DNA of 64,000 nt from Sphingomonas sp. PAMC26645 (GTDB taxonomy: Bacteria; Pseudomonadota; Alphaproteobacteria; Sphingomonadales; Sphingomonadaceae). Both the position numbers and the translations under genes were made by a program. Under the pieces are notes generated by a model. The model saw only the letters and a program-made list of their open reading frames with translations, did not search any database and was not told the DNA's origin. This document shows, piece after piece, positions 1-8,247 of this stretch. The stretch's first letter is position 1. Each line of letters begins with the position of its first letter. The DNA is taken from NCBI RefSeq assembly GCF_004795835.1, contig NZ_CP039249.1:2042501-2106500 (forward strand), written 5' to 3'.

Positions 1-432
1 GTCGAGACGCTGCGCGCGACCGAGATCCTGGCGAACGAGGGCTTCAAGCCGATGGTCTATTGCGTCGACGATCCGATCGCCACCAAGCGCCTGGAGAATG
101 CTGGCGCGGTCGCGATCATGCCGTTGGGTGCACCGATCGGCTCGGGGCTCGGCATCCAGAACCGCGTGACGATCCGCCTGATCGTCGAGGGGGCAGGGGT
201 GCCCGTGCTGGTCGACGCCGGCGTAGGCACCGCGTCCGATGCGGCGGTGGCGATGGAGCTAGGCTGCGACGGCGTGCTGATGAACACCGCCATCGCCGAG
301 GCGAAGGACCCGCTCATGATGGCGGCGGCGATGAAGGCCGCTGTCGAATCGGGCCGGCTCGCGTACCGCGCGGGGCGGATGGGACAGCGTCGCTATGCCG
401 ATCCTTCGAGCCCATTGGCGGGGTTGATTTGA
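1..432 (+). CDS. thiG: Thiazole synthase ThiG, C-terminal part (5' end outside the window)
   Basis: The frame is open from base 1 to TGA at 430-432 and gives 143 residues. The C-terminal half of the ThiG TIM barrel is recognisable: the VYCVDDP strand, the GSGLGIQN phosphate-binding loop, the [12 protein letters not shown] loop and the [11 protein letters not shown] segment ending in YADPSSPL. ThiG makes the thiazole phosphate of thiamine from deoxyxylulose phosphate, dehydroglycine and ThiS thiocarboxylate in the cytoplasm. The upstream thi genes are presumably outside the window. The gene looks intact. Confidence 0.93.
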   Translation, partial: VETLRATEILANEGFKPMVYCVDDPIATKRLENAGAVAIMPLGAPIGSGLGIQNRVTIRLIVEGAGVPVLVDAGVGTASDAAVAMELGCDGVLMNTAIAEAKDPLMMAAAMKAAVESGRLAYRAGRMGQRRYADPSSPLAGLI

Positions 433-471
433 CCTGCCTGATCGCAAAGCAGGTCATGACGCAAACGTCAC

Positions 472-496
472 GGAACCCTCGGTAAAGACGGCCGTT
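472..496 (+). promoter_or_regulatory. Candidate EcfG (general stress sigma) promoter of the CsbD gene
   Basis: GGAAC at 472-476 is followed after exactly 16 bases by CGTT at 493-496, which matches the alphaproteobacterial EcfG consensus GGAAC-N16/17-CGTT. It lies 61 bases before the CsbD-like ATG, leaving a short leader. CsbD-family genes are typical general-stress genes, so motif and product agree. Seen: spacing and sequence. Inferred: use by EcfG. Confidence 0.7.
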
Positions 497-556
497 ATAC
501 CTCTGCAAGTTCAAGCGGCCCGGTTGGCGGGCCCGCAAAAGCAAGTGGAGGCTCTG

Positions 557-739
557 ATGGGCGAGTTCACCGATAAGGTCGCAGCAGCAGGCAACAAGGT
601 CGCAGGCAACGTCAAGGAAGCCGTAGGCAAGGCGACCGATAATGAGAAGCTGGTAGCCGAAGGCGAGGCGCAGCAGGCCAAGGGCACTGCGCAGAACGTC
701 AAGGGCAGCGTCAAGGGCGCACTCGGCGACGACATCTAA
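557..739 (+). CDS. CsbD family stress-response protein
   Basis: Sixty residues, very hydrophilic, rich in Lys, Ala, Gly and Glu, with the CsbD pattern of repeated K-V/A-x-G-x-x-K-E/G (GNKVAGNVKEAVGKAT, KGTAQNVKGSVKGALGD). The ATG at 557 has GGAG seven bases upstream; an in-frame TTG at 524 lacks a ribosome site and was rejected. CsbD proteins are small stress-induced proteins of unknown biochemical role. The gene appears monocistronic, between an EcfG-type promoter and a strong terminator, which fits a general-stress gene. Confidence 0.88.
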   Translation: MGEFTDKVAAAGNKVAGNVKEAVGKATDNEKLVAEGEAQQAKGTAQNVKGSVKGALGDDI

Positions 740-763
740 GCTTTAGCTTGGTGTAGGAATACA

Positions 764-797
764 GGCCGCTTCGGGAAACCGGAGTGGCCTTTTCTTT
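764..797 (+). terminator. Rho-independent terminator after the CsbD gene
   Basis: An 11-bp stem (GGCCGCTTCGG / CCGGAGTGGCC, with two G-U pairs) closes a GAAA tetraloop and is followed at once by TTTTCTTT. It begins 25 bases after the CsbD stop. This is the clearest intrinsic terminator in the window. Confidence 0.88.
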
Positions 798-834
798 GCG
801 GGGCAGATTTTTGCTGCCGTCACTGCCGAAACTG

Positions 835-944
835 CCACCACCCCGGCGAAGGCCGGGGTCCAAGTGGGGGACGGGTCTGATTAAGGGAGGCGCGCCGTTA
901 CCTCAGACATGCCAATTGGGCCCCGGCTTTCGCCGGGGTGGTGT
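835..944. repeat. Palindromic intergenic repeat (CGCGAAGG/CGGCGAAGGCCG family)
   Basis: Two facing arms, CCACCCCGGCGAAGGCCGGG near 836 and GGGCCCCGGCTTTCGCCGGG near 918, are separated by about 60 bases. Related elements with a GCGAAGGC core lie at 15969, 37428 and 42011. It sits between the CsbD terminator and the HAD gene. The copy number in one window marks it as an interspersed repeat. Confidence 0.75.
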
Positions 945-1001
945 AGCGGGCTAGGCCAAACTCACTTGCCCAACCTACCAAATCCCATCACGAGCACCCG
1001 C

Positions 1002-1664
1002 ATGATCCTCCCGACCCGTAGCTACGCCGCATTCCTGTTCGACATGGACGGAACGATCCTCACCTCGATCGCGTCCGCCGAGCGAACCTGGACGAAGTGG
1101 GCGATCGCACACGGCCTCGACGCAGCAACGTTCGTGCCGACGATCCACGGCGTGCAATCGGTCGAGACGGTCCGACGCCTCAACCTCCCCGGCGTCGACC
1201 CGGTCGCGGAAGCCGCAGCGATCACTGCGGCCGAAATGCTCGACGTCGGCGATATCGAACCGATCGCCGGCGCCGCCGCATTCTTGGCCGGCTTGCCCCC
1301 GGAGCGTTGGACGATCGTCACGTCTGCCCCTCGAGCGCTAGCCAAAGTCCGCCTCAAGGCCGCCGGCCTGCCGATCCCCGCGACGATGATTGCCGCGGAC
1401 GACATCCCCAATGGCAAACCCGCACCCGACTGTTTCCTGGTCGCAGCCGAACGACTCGGCGTCATCGCGAGCGATTGCCTGGTGTTCGAAGATGCCCCTG
1501 CCGGCATCACGGCCGGCGAGGCAGCGGGTGCGGATGTCTTGGTGATCACGGCGACCCATGGAACGAGCCACCGGCTCGATACGCGTCATCCGCGGATAGA
1601 CGATTATCTGCACGTAACTGCCACGATCACCTCAGACGGTCGACTGGCGGTTACGTCTCACTGA
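1002..1664 (+). CDS. HAD-superfamily phosphatase (subfamily IA)
   Basis: 220 residues from ATG 1002. Motif I is FLFDMDGT at residues 11-18 (nucleophile Asp14, general acid Asp16), motif II is the IVTSAPR segment, the motif III Lys is in NGKPAPDCF and motif IV is VFEDAPAGI. This set is typical of sugar-phosphate or glycerol/2-deoxyglucose-type phosphatases, with a helical cap of normal size between motifs I and II. An upstream in-frame ATG at 909 would add 31 residues encoded by the palindromic repeat and was rejected. The substrate cannot be told from sequence. Confidence 0.85.
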   Translation: MILPTRSYAAFLFDMDGTILTSIASAERTWTKWAIAHGLDAATFVPTIHGVQSVETVRRLNLPGVDPVAEAAAITAAEMLDVGDIEPIAGAAAFLAGLPPERWTIVTSAPRALAKVRLKAAGLPIPATMIAADDIPNGKPAPDCFLVAAERLGVIASDCLVFEDAPAGITAGEAAGADVLVITATHGTSHRLDTRHPRIDDYLHVTATITSDGRLAVTSH

Positions 1665-1682
1665 CTGGCACGAACGATTGGT

Positions 1683-1868
1683 TCAATCCGCATCACCAGA
1701 TCGCTGCGCCCGCGCGATCAGTTCGTCGAGCGCCGCCTCATCCAACCGACCCGCCGTGCGCAACGCCGCTTCGGGGGTCATTGCGATGACGGCGCCATCC
1801 GGCCCGTCGATCACGACCTCGCCATTTTCATGGAAGACGTCGCGGGGTTCGGCATGCGGACTAGTCAT
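1683..1868 (-). CDS. Small conserved hypothetical protein
   Basis: 61 residues, acidic, with no signal peptide or membrane segment. It has a short beta-rich start (ENGEVVIDGPDGAVIAMTPEAA) and then two amphipathic helices (LDEAALDELIARAQ). The coding ATG follows AGGAGAG on the minus strand, a good ribosome site. It is convergent with the HAD gene and upstream of the esterase on the same strand. No function is recognised. Confidence 0.55.
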   Translation of the reverse strand: MTSPHAEPRDVFHENGEVVIDGPDGAVIAMTPEAALRTAGRLDEAALDELIARAQRSGDAD

Positions 1869-1938
1869 CGCGCTCTCCTGATCTTTCAGGACAAACGTAG
1901 GTCAGGACGGATAGGTCCGCGATACTGACCGACCATGG

Positions 1939-2943
1939 TCAGCCAGCGACCAGTTCGCCCATCCACCGATCGAACAATTGCGGCCACAGCGACCCAGGCG
2001 ACCGAGGCGATAGGCGCGTGCCGAAGCCGTGCCCGCCATGCTGGAGGAAATGCGCTTCGGCGGGGATGCCGGCGCGGCGGGCGGCGGCGAGCGTATCGAC
2101 GCTGTTGGCGACCGGGACCGTGTTGTCGTCCTCGGCATGCACGAGGAACAGTGGCGGGTCGCCAGCCTTCAACTGTCGGTCGATCGCATAACGCGCCTGG
2201 ACCGCGGGCAGCGGATCGGGACCGAGCAGGTTTGCGCGCGATCCGCCGTGACTACGGCCGGGATCCATGTTCGAGACCGCGTACATAAGTCCCGCCCAGG
2301 CAGGCCGTGCCGAGTGGCGGTCGACGGCATCGACTGGGCGATACGCCTTGAACTCGTGAAGAACCGCCACAGACCCCGCAAGGTGCCCGCCCGCCGAGAA
2401 ACCGAGAACACCGAGCTTCTCCGCCCTGATCCCGTAGGCGCGCGCATTCGCCCGGATCAGCCGCATCGCGCGCTGCGCATCTGATAGCGGCACATCGGCG
2501 CGATCGGCCCAGCCTTCGCCAGGCAGGCGGTAGCTCAGCACGAATGCAGTAATCCCGAAACCGTTCAGGACGTGCGCGACGTCGATGCCCTCGTTGCGCA
2601 GCGAGGTGATCGAATAGCCGCCGCCGGGCACGATCAGCACCGCGCGACCGTCGGCCCGCGCCGGGCGGAAGACGCCGACCTCGGGCCGCACCACGCCGCG
2701 CATCTGGAAATCGCGATACCCATCGGGGTAGCGCGGCATCCGCGGCTGCGGAACCGGCAGCGGGTTCGGCGCGCCTGGTGGAATACCTGGCCATAGCGCG
2801 AACCGTTCTGCGGGCGGCCACATCGGCAGGTCCGTCGCGCGAGGCTGAGCAGCAGTGAACTGCGCACCGCTCCGCGCGAATGCAGGAAGCGCCAGCCCGG
2901 CGGCGAGGGGGACGGTGAGCAGCGAACGGCGATCGAAGGTCAT
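1939..2943 (-). CDS. Secreted alpha/beta-hydrolase, acetylxylan-esterase-like
   Basis: 334 residues. The N-terminus DRRSLLTVPLAAGLALPAFA is a Tat-like signal (twin Arg) ending in an AxA site. The hydrolase core has an oxyanion strand VLIVPGGGYS, the nucleophile elbow GFSAGGH, an Asp in HAEDDNTVP and a His in GGHGFG. This is the arrangement of the BD-FAE/acetylxylan esterase group acting on acetylated carbohydrates or related esters. Periplasmic or exported location is inferred from the signal. Substrate unknown. Confidence 0.85.
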   Translation of the reverse strand: MTFDRRSLLTVPLAAGLALPAFARSGAQFTAAQPRATDLPMWPPAERFALWPGIPPGAPNPLPVPQPRMPRYPDGYRDFQMRGVVRPEVGVFRPARADGRAVLIVPGGGYSITSLRNEGIDVAHVLNGFGITAFVLSYRLPGEGWADRADVPLSDAQRAMRLIRANARAYGIRAEKLGVLGFSAGGHLAGSVAVLHEFKAYRPVDAVDRHSARPAWAGLMYAVSNMDPGRSHGGSRANLLGPDPLPAVQARYAIDRQLKAGDPPLFLVHAEDDNTVPVANSVDTLAAARRAGIPAEAHFLQHGGHGFGTRLSPRSPGSLWPQLFDRWMGELVAG

Positions 2944-3017
2944 GGCGAAATCCTAGACGATCGGATCGCGTTCGGGGAGAGGCGGGGGCCGCGATCGGCG
3001 ATTATTCGCGGGCTTTC

Positions 3018-3443
3018 TCAAAACACGGCGAGCGCGGCATGCAGCGTGAGTGCAACGAGCATCAGGCTCGACAGCGTGAAGAAGAGAAAGCGGGCCCTGA
3101 CGCGGTTGCTGGTCGCCTGAACGAGGCTGTGCGCCATCCGCAGCCCGACATAGGCCCACGCGATCCAGGCATTGACGCCGTTGCCCGTGCCGCTGAGCGC
3201 GATAACGGCGCATACCGCGTAGAACAGCGTCGGCTGTTCCATCAGGTGGTTGTAGTTGTGCGCCTTCCATTGCACCTGCGGAGGCAGCGATCGATCCGCG
3301 TCGGACGCCTTGGTGCCGACGAGCTTGCCCATATCGACGCCGGCCGCCTTCATCGCCGGCAACCGCGTCGCAAGTGTCCAGCCCAGCATCACGAGCGTCC
3401 ACGCGATCAGCACGACCATCGGTCGCAGGATCTCGCTGTGCAT
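3018..3443 (-). CDS. MAPEG family membrane protein
   Basis: 141 residues with four hydrophobic segments: near residues 8-26, a pair at 73-85 and 90-105, and a C-terminal one. The family signature WKAHNYNHLMEQPTLFY lies before the second segment. MAPEG proteins are integral membrane proteins, some of them glutathione transferases or peroxidases; many bacterial members are uncharacterised. The gene is followed on the minus strand by a gap before the next gene, and is flanked upstream by a palindromic repeat. Confidence 0.88.
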   Translation of the reverse strand: MHSEILRPMVVLIAWTLVMLGWTLATRLPAMKAAGVDMGKLVGTKASDADRSLPPQVQWKAHNYNHLMEQPTLFYAVCAVIALSGTGNGVNAWIAWAYVGLRMAHSLVQATSNRVRARFLFFTLSSLMLVALTLHAALAVF

Positions 3444-3508
3444 GAAAAAGCCTCCCCTGGTTATCCGGAGGAGGCTGCATCAATTGCCCGGAAGGGGCAA
3501 CGGTATCT

Positions 3509-3633
3509 GATCCTCCCCCGCCAGGGGGAGGTGGCAGGCGCTTGCCTGACGGAGGGGGAGGAGAGGGCAACCAGCGTTGTCGCCGCCTGCCCCTCCGCCG
3601 CTTCGCGCCACCTCCCCCTGGCGGGGGAGGATC
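3509..3633. repeat. Palindromic intergenic repeat (GATCCTCCCCCGCCAGG family)
   Basis: A perfect 27-bp inverted repeat beginning GATCCTCCCCCGCCAGGG (3509-3535) and ending in its complement (3607-3633), with about 70 bases of GC-rich spacer. Close relatives lie at 32734 and 43219. It fills the gap between the MAPEG and polyamine genes. Confidence 0.85.
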
Positions 3634-3641
3634 AGCTAGCC

Positions 3642-4703
3642 TCAGGCCTTGTCGAAGCTCGCGCCCCACTTGCGGACCGGACGGTCCTTCCAGAGCCCAC
3701 GATGATACGCATCCGACGCCAGCAACGGCATCACCGAGCCCGCTTCCGCGAACACCATCTGCTCGATCCCCGTGTTCACCTTGCCCCAAGACGCCGCTTC
3801 CTGCAGCGTCGACGACGAGCATGCCCCGTCGCGCACGTCGGCAACCGTGATCTGCACCGCGTACTTGTGGACCTGGACGTCGTCGTGACCGAGGATTTCC
3901 GCACAAACCACGGTATCCTGGATGAAGTTCTTCGGCACGCCGCCGCCGATCATGAGGAGCCCCGTGGTGCCGGCCTTGATCTTGATCTCGGTGAGCTCGC
4001 GGAAGTCTGCGATCGCGTCGAGGACCATGTACGGCTTGCCCGCCTTCACCGCATCGACCTGATGCTTGACCAGACCAAAGCCCGCCGACGAATCGACGAA
4101 CGCCGGGCAGAAGATCGGTACGTCATGCTCATAGGCGAGCTTGACGAGGCTGTTCTCCTTCTTGCCGTGCTCGACGAGATACTTGCCCATCTCGCGAATG
4201 AACTCGCGGCTCGAATAGGCGCGCGGCTCGAGCGTCTCGGCGATCTCGAAGATCGTGTGGTCGACGTGCTGGAGCTCTTCCTCGTCGATATAAGTGTCGT
4301 AGATCCGGTCGATCATCAGCGAGCGCAGCACGTCGTCGTGCGGCACTTCGAGCGCTTGGTAATGCTTGTGGCCGAGGCCCTCGAAGAAATCCATGTCGAC
4401 GATCGTCGCGCCGGTCGCGACGATGCCGTCGATCATGTTGTTGCGCAGCAGCTCGGCATACAGGTCCATGCAACCGCCGGCGCTCGTCGAGCCTGCGATC
4501 ACCAGGAAGATCGTGCAGTCCTTGTCGGCCAGCATCTGGTTGTAGATGTCGGTCGCACGGCCGAGGTCGCGGCTGGTGAACGACATCTTCTTCATCGCGT
4601 CGACGATCGGCCGCGCGTCGAAGCTGGTGATGTCGATATGCTCGACGGTGGTGGAAAGGAGTTCCGCCTTGCGCTGCGCGTCGATGCGGGTGTCTTCGGT
4701 CAT
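3642..4703 (-). CDS. Deoxyhypusine-synthase-like polyamine enzyme
   Basis: 353 residues from ATG 4703, chosen because GGAG sits six bases upstream; ATG 4715 is an alternative. The deoxyhypusine synthase fold is clear: an NAD-binding AGSTSAGGCMD segment, IVATGATIVDMD, and the catalytic-lysine motif GGGVPKNF (Lys about 258). Bacteria have no eIF5A, so the product is not deoxyhypusine. Bacterial members make homospermidine-type products or 1,9-bis(guanidino)-5-azanonane. The gene lies downstream of a PLP decarboxylase on the same strand, so the pair can supply and then condense a diamine or agmatine. Homospermidine, the marker polyamine of Sphingomonas, is the likeliest product. Confidence 0.85.
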   Translation of the reverse strand: MTEDTRIDAQRKAELLSTTVEHIDITSFDARPIVDAMKKMSFTSRDLGRATDIYNQMLADKDCTIFLVIAGSTSAGGCMDLYAELLRNNMIDGIVATGATIVDMDFFEGLGHKHYQALEVPHDDVLRSLMIDRIYDTYIDEEELQHVDHTIFEIAETLEPRAYSSREFIREMGKYLVEHGKKENSLVKLAYEHDVPIFCPAFVDSSAGFGLVKHQVDAVKAGKPYMVLDAIADFRELTEIKIKAGTTGLLMIGGGVPKNFIQDTVVCAEILGHDDVQVHKYAVQITVADVRDGACSSSTLQEAASWGKVNTGIEQMVFAEAGSVMPLLASDAYHRGLWKDRPVRKWGASFDKA

Positions 4704-4721
4704 AACATGCTCCATAAATCC

Positions 4722-4827
4722 CCCTTCCGCTTGCGGGAGGGGTTAGGGGAGGGACTGAAATATCCGCGAACGCCATGCTCGCGGACAAGCCCTCCCCCGA
4801 CCCCTCCCATAAACGGGAGGGGAGGAA
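4722..4827. repeat. Palindromic intergenic repeat (CCCTCCC...GGGAGGG family)
   Basis: Arms CCCCTTCCGCTTGCGGGAGG (from 4722) and CCCTCCCATAAACGGGAGGG (to 4820) face each other across a spacer holding a second GGGAGGG/CCCTCCC pair. It lies between the decarboxylase and the deoxyhypusine-synthase-like gene, so if they are cotranscribed the mRNA carries this hairpin. Looser relatives are at 18494 and 45338. Confidence 0.7.
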
Positions 4828-4851
4828 GAAGGGCGCGGTACTAAAGCTTGG

Positions 4852-6087
4852 TTACAGCTTGACGACGTTCGACGCGAGGTCCTGGAAGCGTTCATCATAC
4901 AGCGAGACCATCGGCTCGTCGGTGACGATCACCGTCTCGTCCGATCCGAACCCGTTGAACGCGGTCCGCATCGCCGAGCCGTAGGCGCCGAGCATGCCGA
5001 TCTCGATGTAATCACCGGCCTTGGTGTCCGCGGGCAGCATGAACGGGCCGACCATGTAATCCATGTCGTCGCACGTCGGACCATAGAAGCTAAACTCCAT
5101 GTCCTTGGCACGGCTGTCCGGCTCGCGAAGCAGCTCGGTCGGGAAACGCCAGCCGATATGCGCCGCATCGAACAGCGCGCCATACGCACCGTCGTTGATA
5201 TACAGCTCGGTCCCGCGGCGCTTTTCGACGCGCACGATGATCGACGAGTATTCCGCACACAATGCCCGGCCCGGCTCGCACCACAGTTCGGACGAATAGC
5301 TGACGGGCAGCGACTCGAACGCACGGTGGATCGTCTCGAAGAAATGCTCGAGCGGCGGGGGCTCCATGCCGGGATACGAGGACGGGAAGCCGCCGCCGAC
5401 GTCGATGACGTCGACCGTGACCGCCGCCTCGACGATCGCCGCACGGACGCGCTCCATCGCGTTCGAATAGGCCTCCGGGGTCATCGCCTGCGAACCGACA
5501 TGGAAGCAGATGCCGAGCGCGTCCGCTGCCTGGCGAGCCGCGAACAGCAGTTCCTTGGCTTCGTGCGGGGCCGCGCCGAACTTCGACGCGAGGCTCAGCT
5601 TCGAATGCTCCGACGACACACGCAACCGAACGCAAAGCGTCAGGTCGGTGGCTTCGCGGGTGGCACGAACGACCTTGTCGAGCTCTTCCAGGCTGTCGAG
5701 GCTGAAGGTGCGGACGCCGTGCGTGAAATACGCCTCGGCGATCGCTTCCTCGGCCTTGACCGGGTGCATGAAGCACAGCGTAGCCTCGGGAAGCGTCCGT
5801 GCGACCAGGCGCACTTCGGCGATCGACGCCACGTCGTAATGCGTGATGCCATTGTCCCACAGGATCTGCAGGAGTTCGGGAGACGGGTTCGCCTTCACCG
5901 CATACATCGAGCGACCCGGGAACTTCTCGACGAAGAACCGAGCGGCTCGCGCAGCAGCGTGCGGACGAACGAGCGTGACCGGATTGACCGGACGCCCTTT
6001 AGCGATGTCGATGCCGCTCCCGATGTGGGAGGTGTCGGCGGTCGAATGGGCTTTCGCTAACCCCAGCGCGATATGATGCTTGACCAA
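4852..6087 (-). CDS. Fold-III PLP-dependent decarboxylase (ornithine/arginine type)
   Basis: 411 residues of the eukaryotic-type ornithine decarboxylase family. The PLP lysine is in MYAVKANP (about Lys65). Next come the phosphate-binding DVGGGFPS loop, WCEPGRALC, and the C-terminal substrate motif FYGPTCDDMDYM with catalytic Cys-Asp. The start is TTG at 6087, supported by GGAGG nine bases upstream; no ATG is available before the catalytic lysine. It would make putrescine from ornithine (or agmatine from arginine) for the deoxyhypusine-synthase-like gene downstream. Specificity cannot be fixed by eye. Confidence 0.88.
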   Translation of the reverse strand: MVKHHIALGLAKAHSTADTSHIGSGIDIAKGRPVNPVTLVRPHAAARAARFFVEKFPGRSMYAVKANPSPELLQILWDNGITHYDVASIAEVRLVARTLPEATLCFMHPVKAEEAIAEAYFTHGVRTFSLDSLEELDKVVRATREATDLTLCVRLRVSSEHSKLSLASKFGAAPHEAKELLFAARQAADALGICFHVGSQAMTPEAYSNAMERVRAAIVEAAVTVDVIDVGGGFPSSYPGMEPPPLEHFFETIHRAFESLPVSYSSELWCEPGRALCAEYSSIIVRVEKRRGTELYINDGAYGALFDAAHIGWRFPTELLREPDSRAKDMEFSFYGPTCDDMDYMVGPFMLPADTKAGDYIEIGMLGAYGSAMRTAFNGFGSDETVIVTDEPMVSLYDERFQDLASNVVKL

Positions 6088-6224
6088 TTCAAGGGACCTC
6101 CAATGTCCTGAGACAAATTACAAAAACACTGCCTTGCGGTTGGAAGTCCCATGGGGCAGCGGAAGCGCGATCTAGGGTTACGCGCCCCCCATGTAAATAG
6201 CGTTTGGCGGATAGGAGACGGTGT

Positions 6225-7187
6225 GTGACGATTTTGCGACAACCGACGCGGGCGGGTGTGCGAGACGCCGCGGAAAAGATCGCGCGGATACTCCCGCCGA
6301 CGCCACTGTTCATCTGTGAAATCAAGGGTGTACCGGTCGCTTTCAAGGCTGAATCGTTGCAACCAATCGGTGCGTTCAAGATTCGCGGCGCATGGCATCG
6401 GCTCACCGCATTGGACGAGGCAACGCGACAAAAAGGCGTCGTCGCATTCTCCTCGGGCAATCACGCGCAGGGAGTGGCGTGGGCGGCGAAACGCCTCGGC
6501 ATCGCAGCGACGATCGTGATGCCGTCGGACGCACCGCGACTGAAGCGCGAGTCGACGTTGGCGCTGGGGGCTGAGGTGGTCACCTACGACCGCGCCACCG
6601 AAAGCCGCGAGACGATCGCCGCAGGGCTGGCGGAAGCGCGTGGCGCGACGCTGGTGCCGAGCTTCGACGACCCGTGGATCATCGAGGGGCAGGGGAGCGC
6701 CGGGATAGAAGCAGCCGCACAGATGGCAGCGCTAGGCCTGGGCGTGCCAAGCCGTGTCGTCATCCCCTGCGGGGGCGGCGGCCTGTCGGCAGGCATCGCG
6801 CTGGCCTTGAAGGACAGCGCGATCACCGTCGTCGAACCCGAGGGCTGGGACGACATGCGCCGGTCGCTGGAGGCATCGTGGATCGAACCGGTCGGCCCAA
6901 ACCCGCCACCTACGGCGTGCGATTCGCTCCAGACGTTACGCGTGTCGCCGCTGACCTTCGACGTCCTCTCGCGCCGCGACGCAACCGGCGTCGCCGTCAG
7001 CGAGTCGGAAATCGCCGCGGCACAGCGCTGGGCGGCGGAGAAACTGCGCCTGGTTATCGAACCGGGCGGCGCGGTCGGGCTGGCGGCAGTGCTGGCCGGC
7101 AAGGTAAAGCTCGAACCGGGCCTGCTCGTCATCCTGTCCGGCGGCAATGTGGACCTGGCCGCTTATGCGAAGGCGATGTCAGCATGA
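6225..7187 (+). CDS. Fold-II PLP enzyme, threonine dehydratase / serine racemase-like
   Basis: 320 residues. The Schiff-base lysine is Lys52 in GAFKIRGA. SSGNHAQGVA binds the carboxylate, and the phosphate-binding glycine loop is PCGGGGLSAG. There is no C-terminal ACT regulatory domain, so it is the short catabolic or racemase-like form. GTG 6225 was chosen because GGAG lies about seven bases upstream; the in-frame TTG 6204 has no such site. It is divergent from the decarboxylase and coupled (ATGA) to the next small gene. The reaction is probably dehydration of Thr/Ser to a 2-oxoacid. Confidence 0.86.
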   Translation: MTILRQPTRAGVRDAAEKIARILPPTPLFICEIKGVPVAFKAESLQPIGAFKIRGAWHRLTALDEATRQKGVVAFSSGNHAQGVAWAAKRLGIAATIVMPSDAPRLKRESTLALGAEVVTYDRATESRETIAAGLAEARGATLVPSFDDPWIIEGQGSAGIEAAAQMAALGLGVPSRVVIPCGGGGLSAGIALALKDSAITVVEPEGWDDMRRSLEASWIEPVGPNPPPTACDSLQTLRVSPLTFDVLSRRDATGVAVSESEIAAAQRWAAEKLRLVIEPGGAVGLAAVLAGKVKLEPGLLVILSGGNVDLAAYAKAMSA

Positions 7188-7363
7188 ACGCGGCACTGAC
7201 CTCAATCGCCTCGGCGGCACCCGCGATCGCAATGCTGGGCATGTTCGCCTGCCTGACCGGTGGCATCACGCTGATCGTGAAGAAGCGCGATACGAAAAAA
7301 GGCGTCCTGATGCTGGTGATGGCCGCTGTGCTACTGGCCAATGTCGCGATCTGGACGCTCTAA
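7184..7363 (+). CDS. Small membrane protein of unknown function
   Basis: 59 residues with two hydrophobic helices (about 8-27 and 39-57) separated by a basic loop VKKRDTKK. The ATG overlaps the TGA of the PLP enzyme (ATGA at 7184-7187), so translation is probably coupled. The positive loop suggests both ends lie outside the cytoplasm. No family is recognised. Confidence 0.65.
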   Translation: MNAALTSIASAAPAIAMLGMFACLTGGITLIVKKRDTKKGVLMLVMAAVLLANVAIWTL

Positions 7364-7502
7364 CTCCCTCGCCCCTACGGGGAGAGGGAAGGGGCCCGCC
7401 GCGCTTGCGGTGGGAAGGGAGAGGGGAGTTGGGAAGAGCGTATCGATCCCCAACTCCCCCTCATCCGACGCTGGCGCGCCACCTTCTCCCCAAGGGGAGA
7501 AG
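7364..7502. repeat. Palindromic intergenic repeat (CTCGCCCCTACGGGGAGAGG family)
   Basis: CTCCCTCGCCCCTACGGGGA at the left faces TCTCCCCAAGGGGAGAAGG at the right, with inner GGGAAGGGAGAGGGGAG tracts. A second, longer copy lies at 28569. It separates the convergent small membrane protein gene and the hydrolase gene. Confidence 0.8.
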
Positions 7503-7509
7503 GATAAGG

Positions 7510-8166
7510 TCACCGGATCGGCGAGTTGGGGTCGAGACGCATATCGAGATACTTGTCCACCGACCCCATCAACTCGGGCATCTCGTGCTCGAAGAAATGG
7601 TTCGCCTTCGGAATCGTATCATGATGGATCGTGATATGCTTCTGCGTCCGCAGCTTATCCACCAGCTTCTGCGTAGCCCCAGGCGTAGCAACCTCGTCGG
7701 CCTCACCCTGGATGATGATCCCGCTCGACGGGCACGGCGCCAGGAACGTGAAGTCGTACAGGTTCGCCGGTGGTGCGACCGAGATGAACCCGCGGATTTC
7801 CGGCCGGCGCATCAACAGCTGCATGCCGATCCATGCACCGAAGCTGACGCCCGCAATCCAGGTCGTCTGTGCCTCGGGGTGGAAGCTCTGCACCCAATCG
7901 AGCGCGCTCGCCGCATCGCTCAGCTCGCCGACGCCATTGTCGAACACGCCCTGGCTCTTGCCGACGCCGCGGAAGTTGAACCGCAACGTCGCAAAGCCAC
8001 GCCGCTGGAAGGTCTTGTAGAGCTGCTGCACGATCGCGTTGTTCATCGTGCCACCGGCCGACGGATGCGGGTGCAGGATCATCGCGACAGGCGCGCGCGG
8101 ACGCGGGCCCGGCGCAAAACGACCTTCGAGACGGCCTTCGGGACCGGGAAAAATGACTTCTGGCAT
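7510..8166 (-). CDS. Alpha/beta hydrolase (dienelactone-hydrolase-like)
   Basis: 218 residues from ATG 8166. The HPHPSAGGTMNN segment forms the oxyanion region, GVSFGAWIG is the nucleophile elbow (Ser), QGEADEVATP carries the Asp and KANHFFEHE the His. This matches the short cytoplasmic hydrolases often called KANL2/YcjY-like or dienelactone-hydrolase-like. There is no signal peptide. It is divergent from the cysteine desulfurases and probably transcribed alone. Substrate unknown. Confidence 0.83.
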   Translation of the reverse strand: MPEVIFPGPEGRLEGRFAPGPRPRAPVAMILHPHPSAGGTMNNAIVQQLYKTFQRRGFATLRFNFRGVGKSQGVFDNGVGELSDAASALDWVQSFHPEAQTTWIAGVSFGAWIGMQLLMRRPEIRGFISVAPPANLYDFTFLAPCPSSGIIIQGEADEVATPGATQKLVDKLRTQKHITIHHDTIPKANHFFEHEMPELMGSVDKYLDMRLDPNSPIR

Positions 8167-8247
8167 AGGCACTCGCGAGCTGGGATACGCACTCGGGTGG
8201 AGTGCCGGAATATGAACGCTATATAGGGAACGAGCCCCTTTTCGCAA

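Noticed and set aside
3039..4844. A 601-codon plus-strand open frame across the MAPEG and deoxyhypusine-synthase-like genes
   Set aside because: It runs through a palindromic repeat and has shadow-type composition; both opposite genes are well supported.
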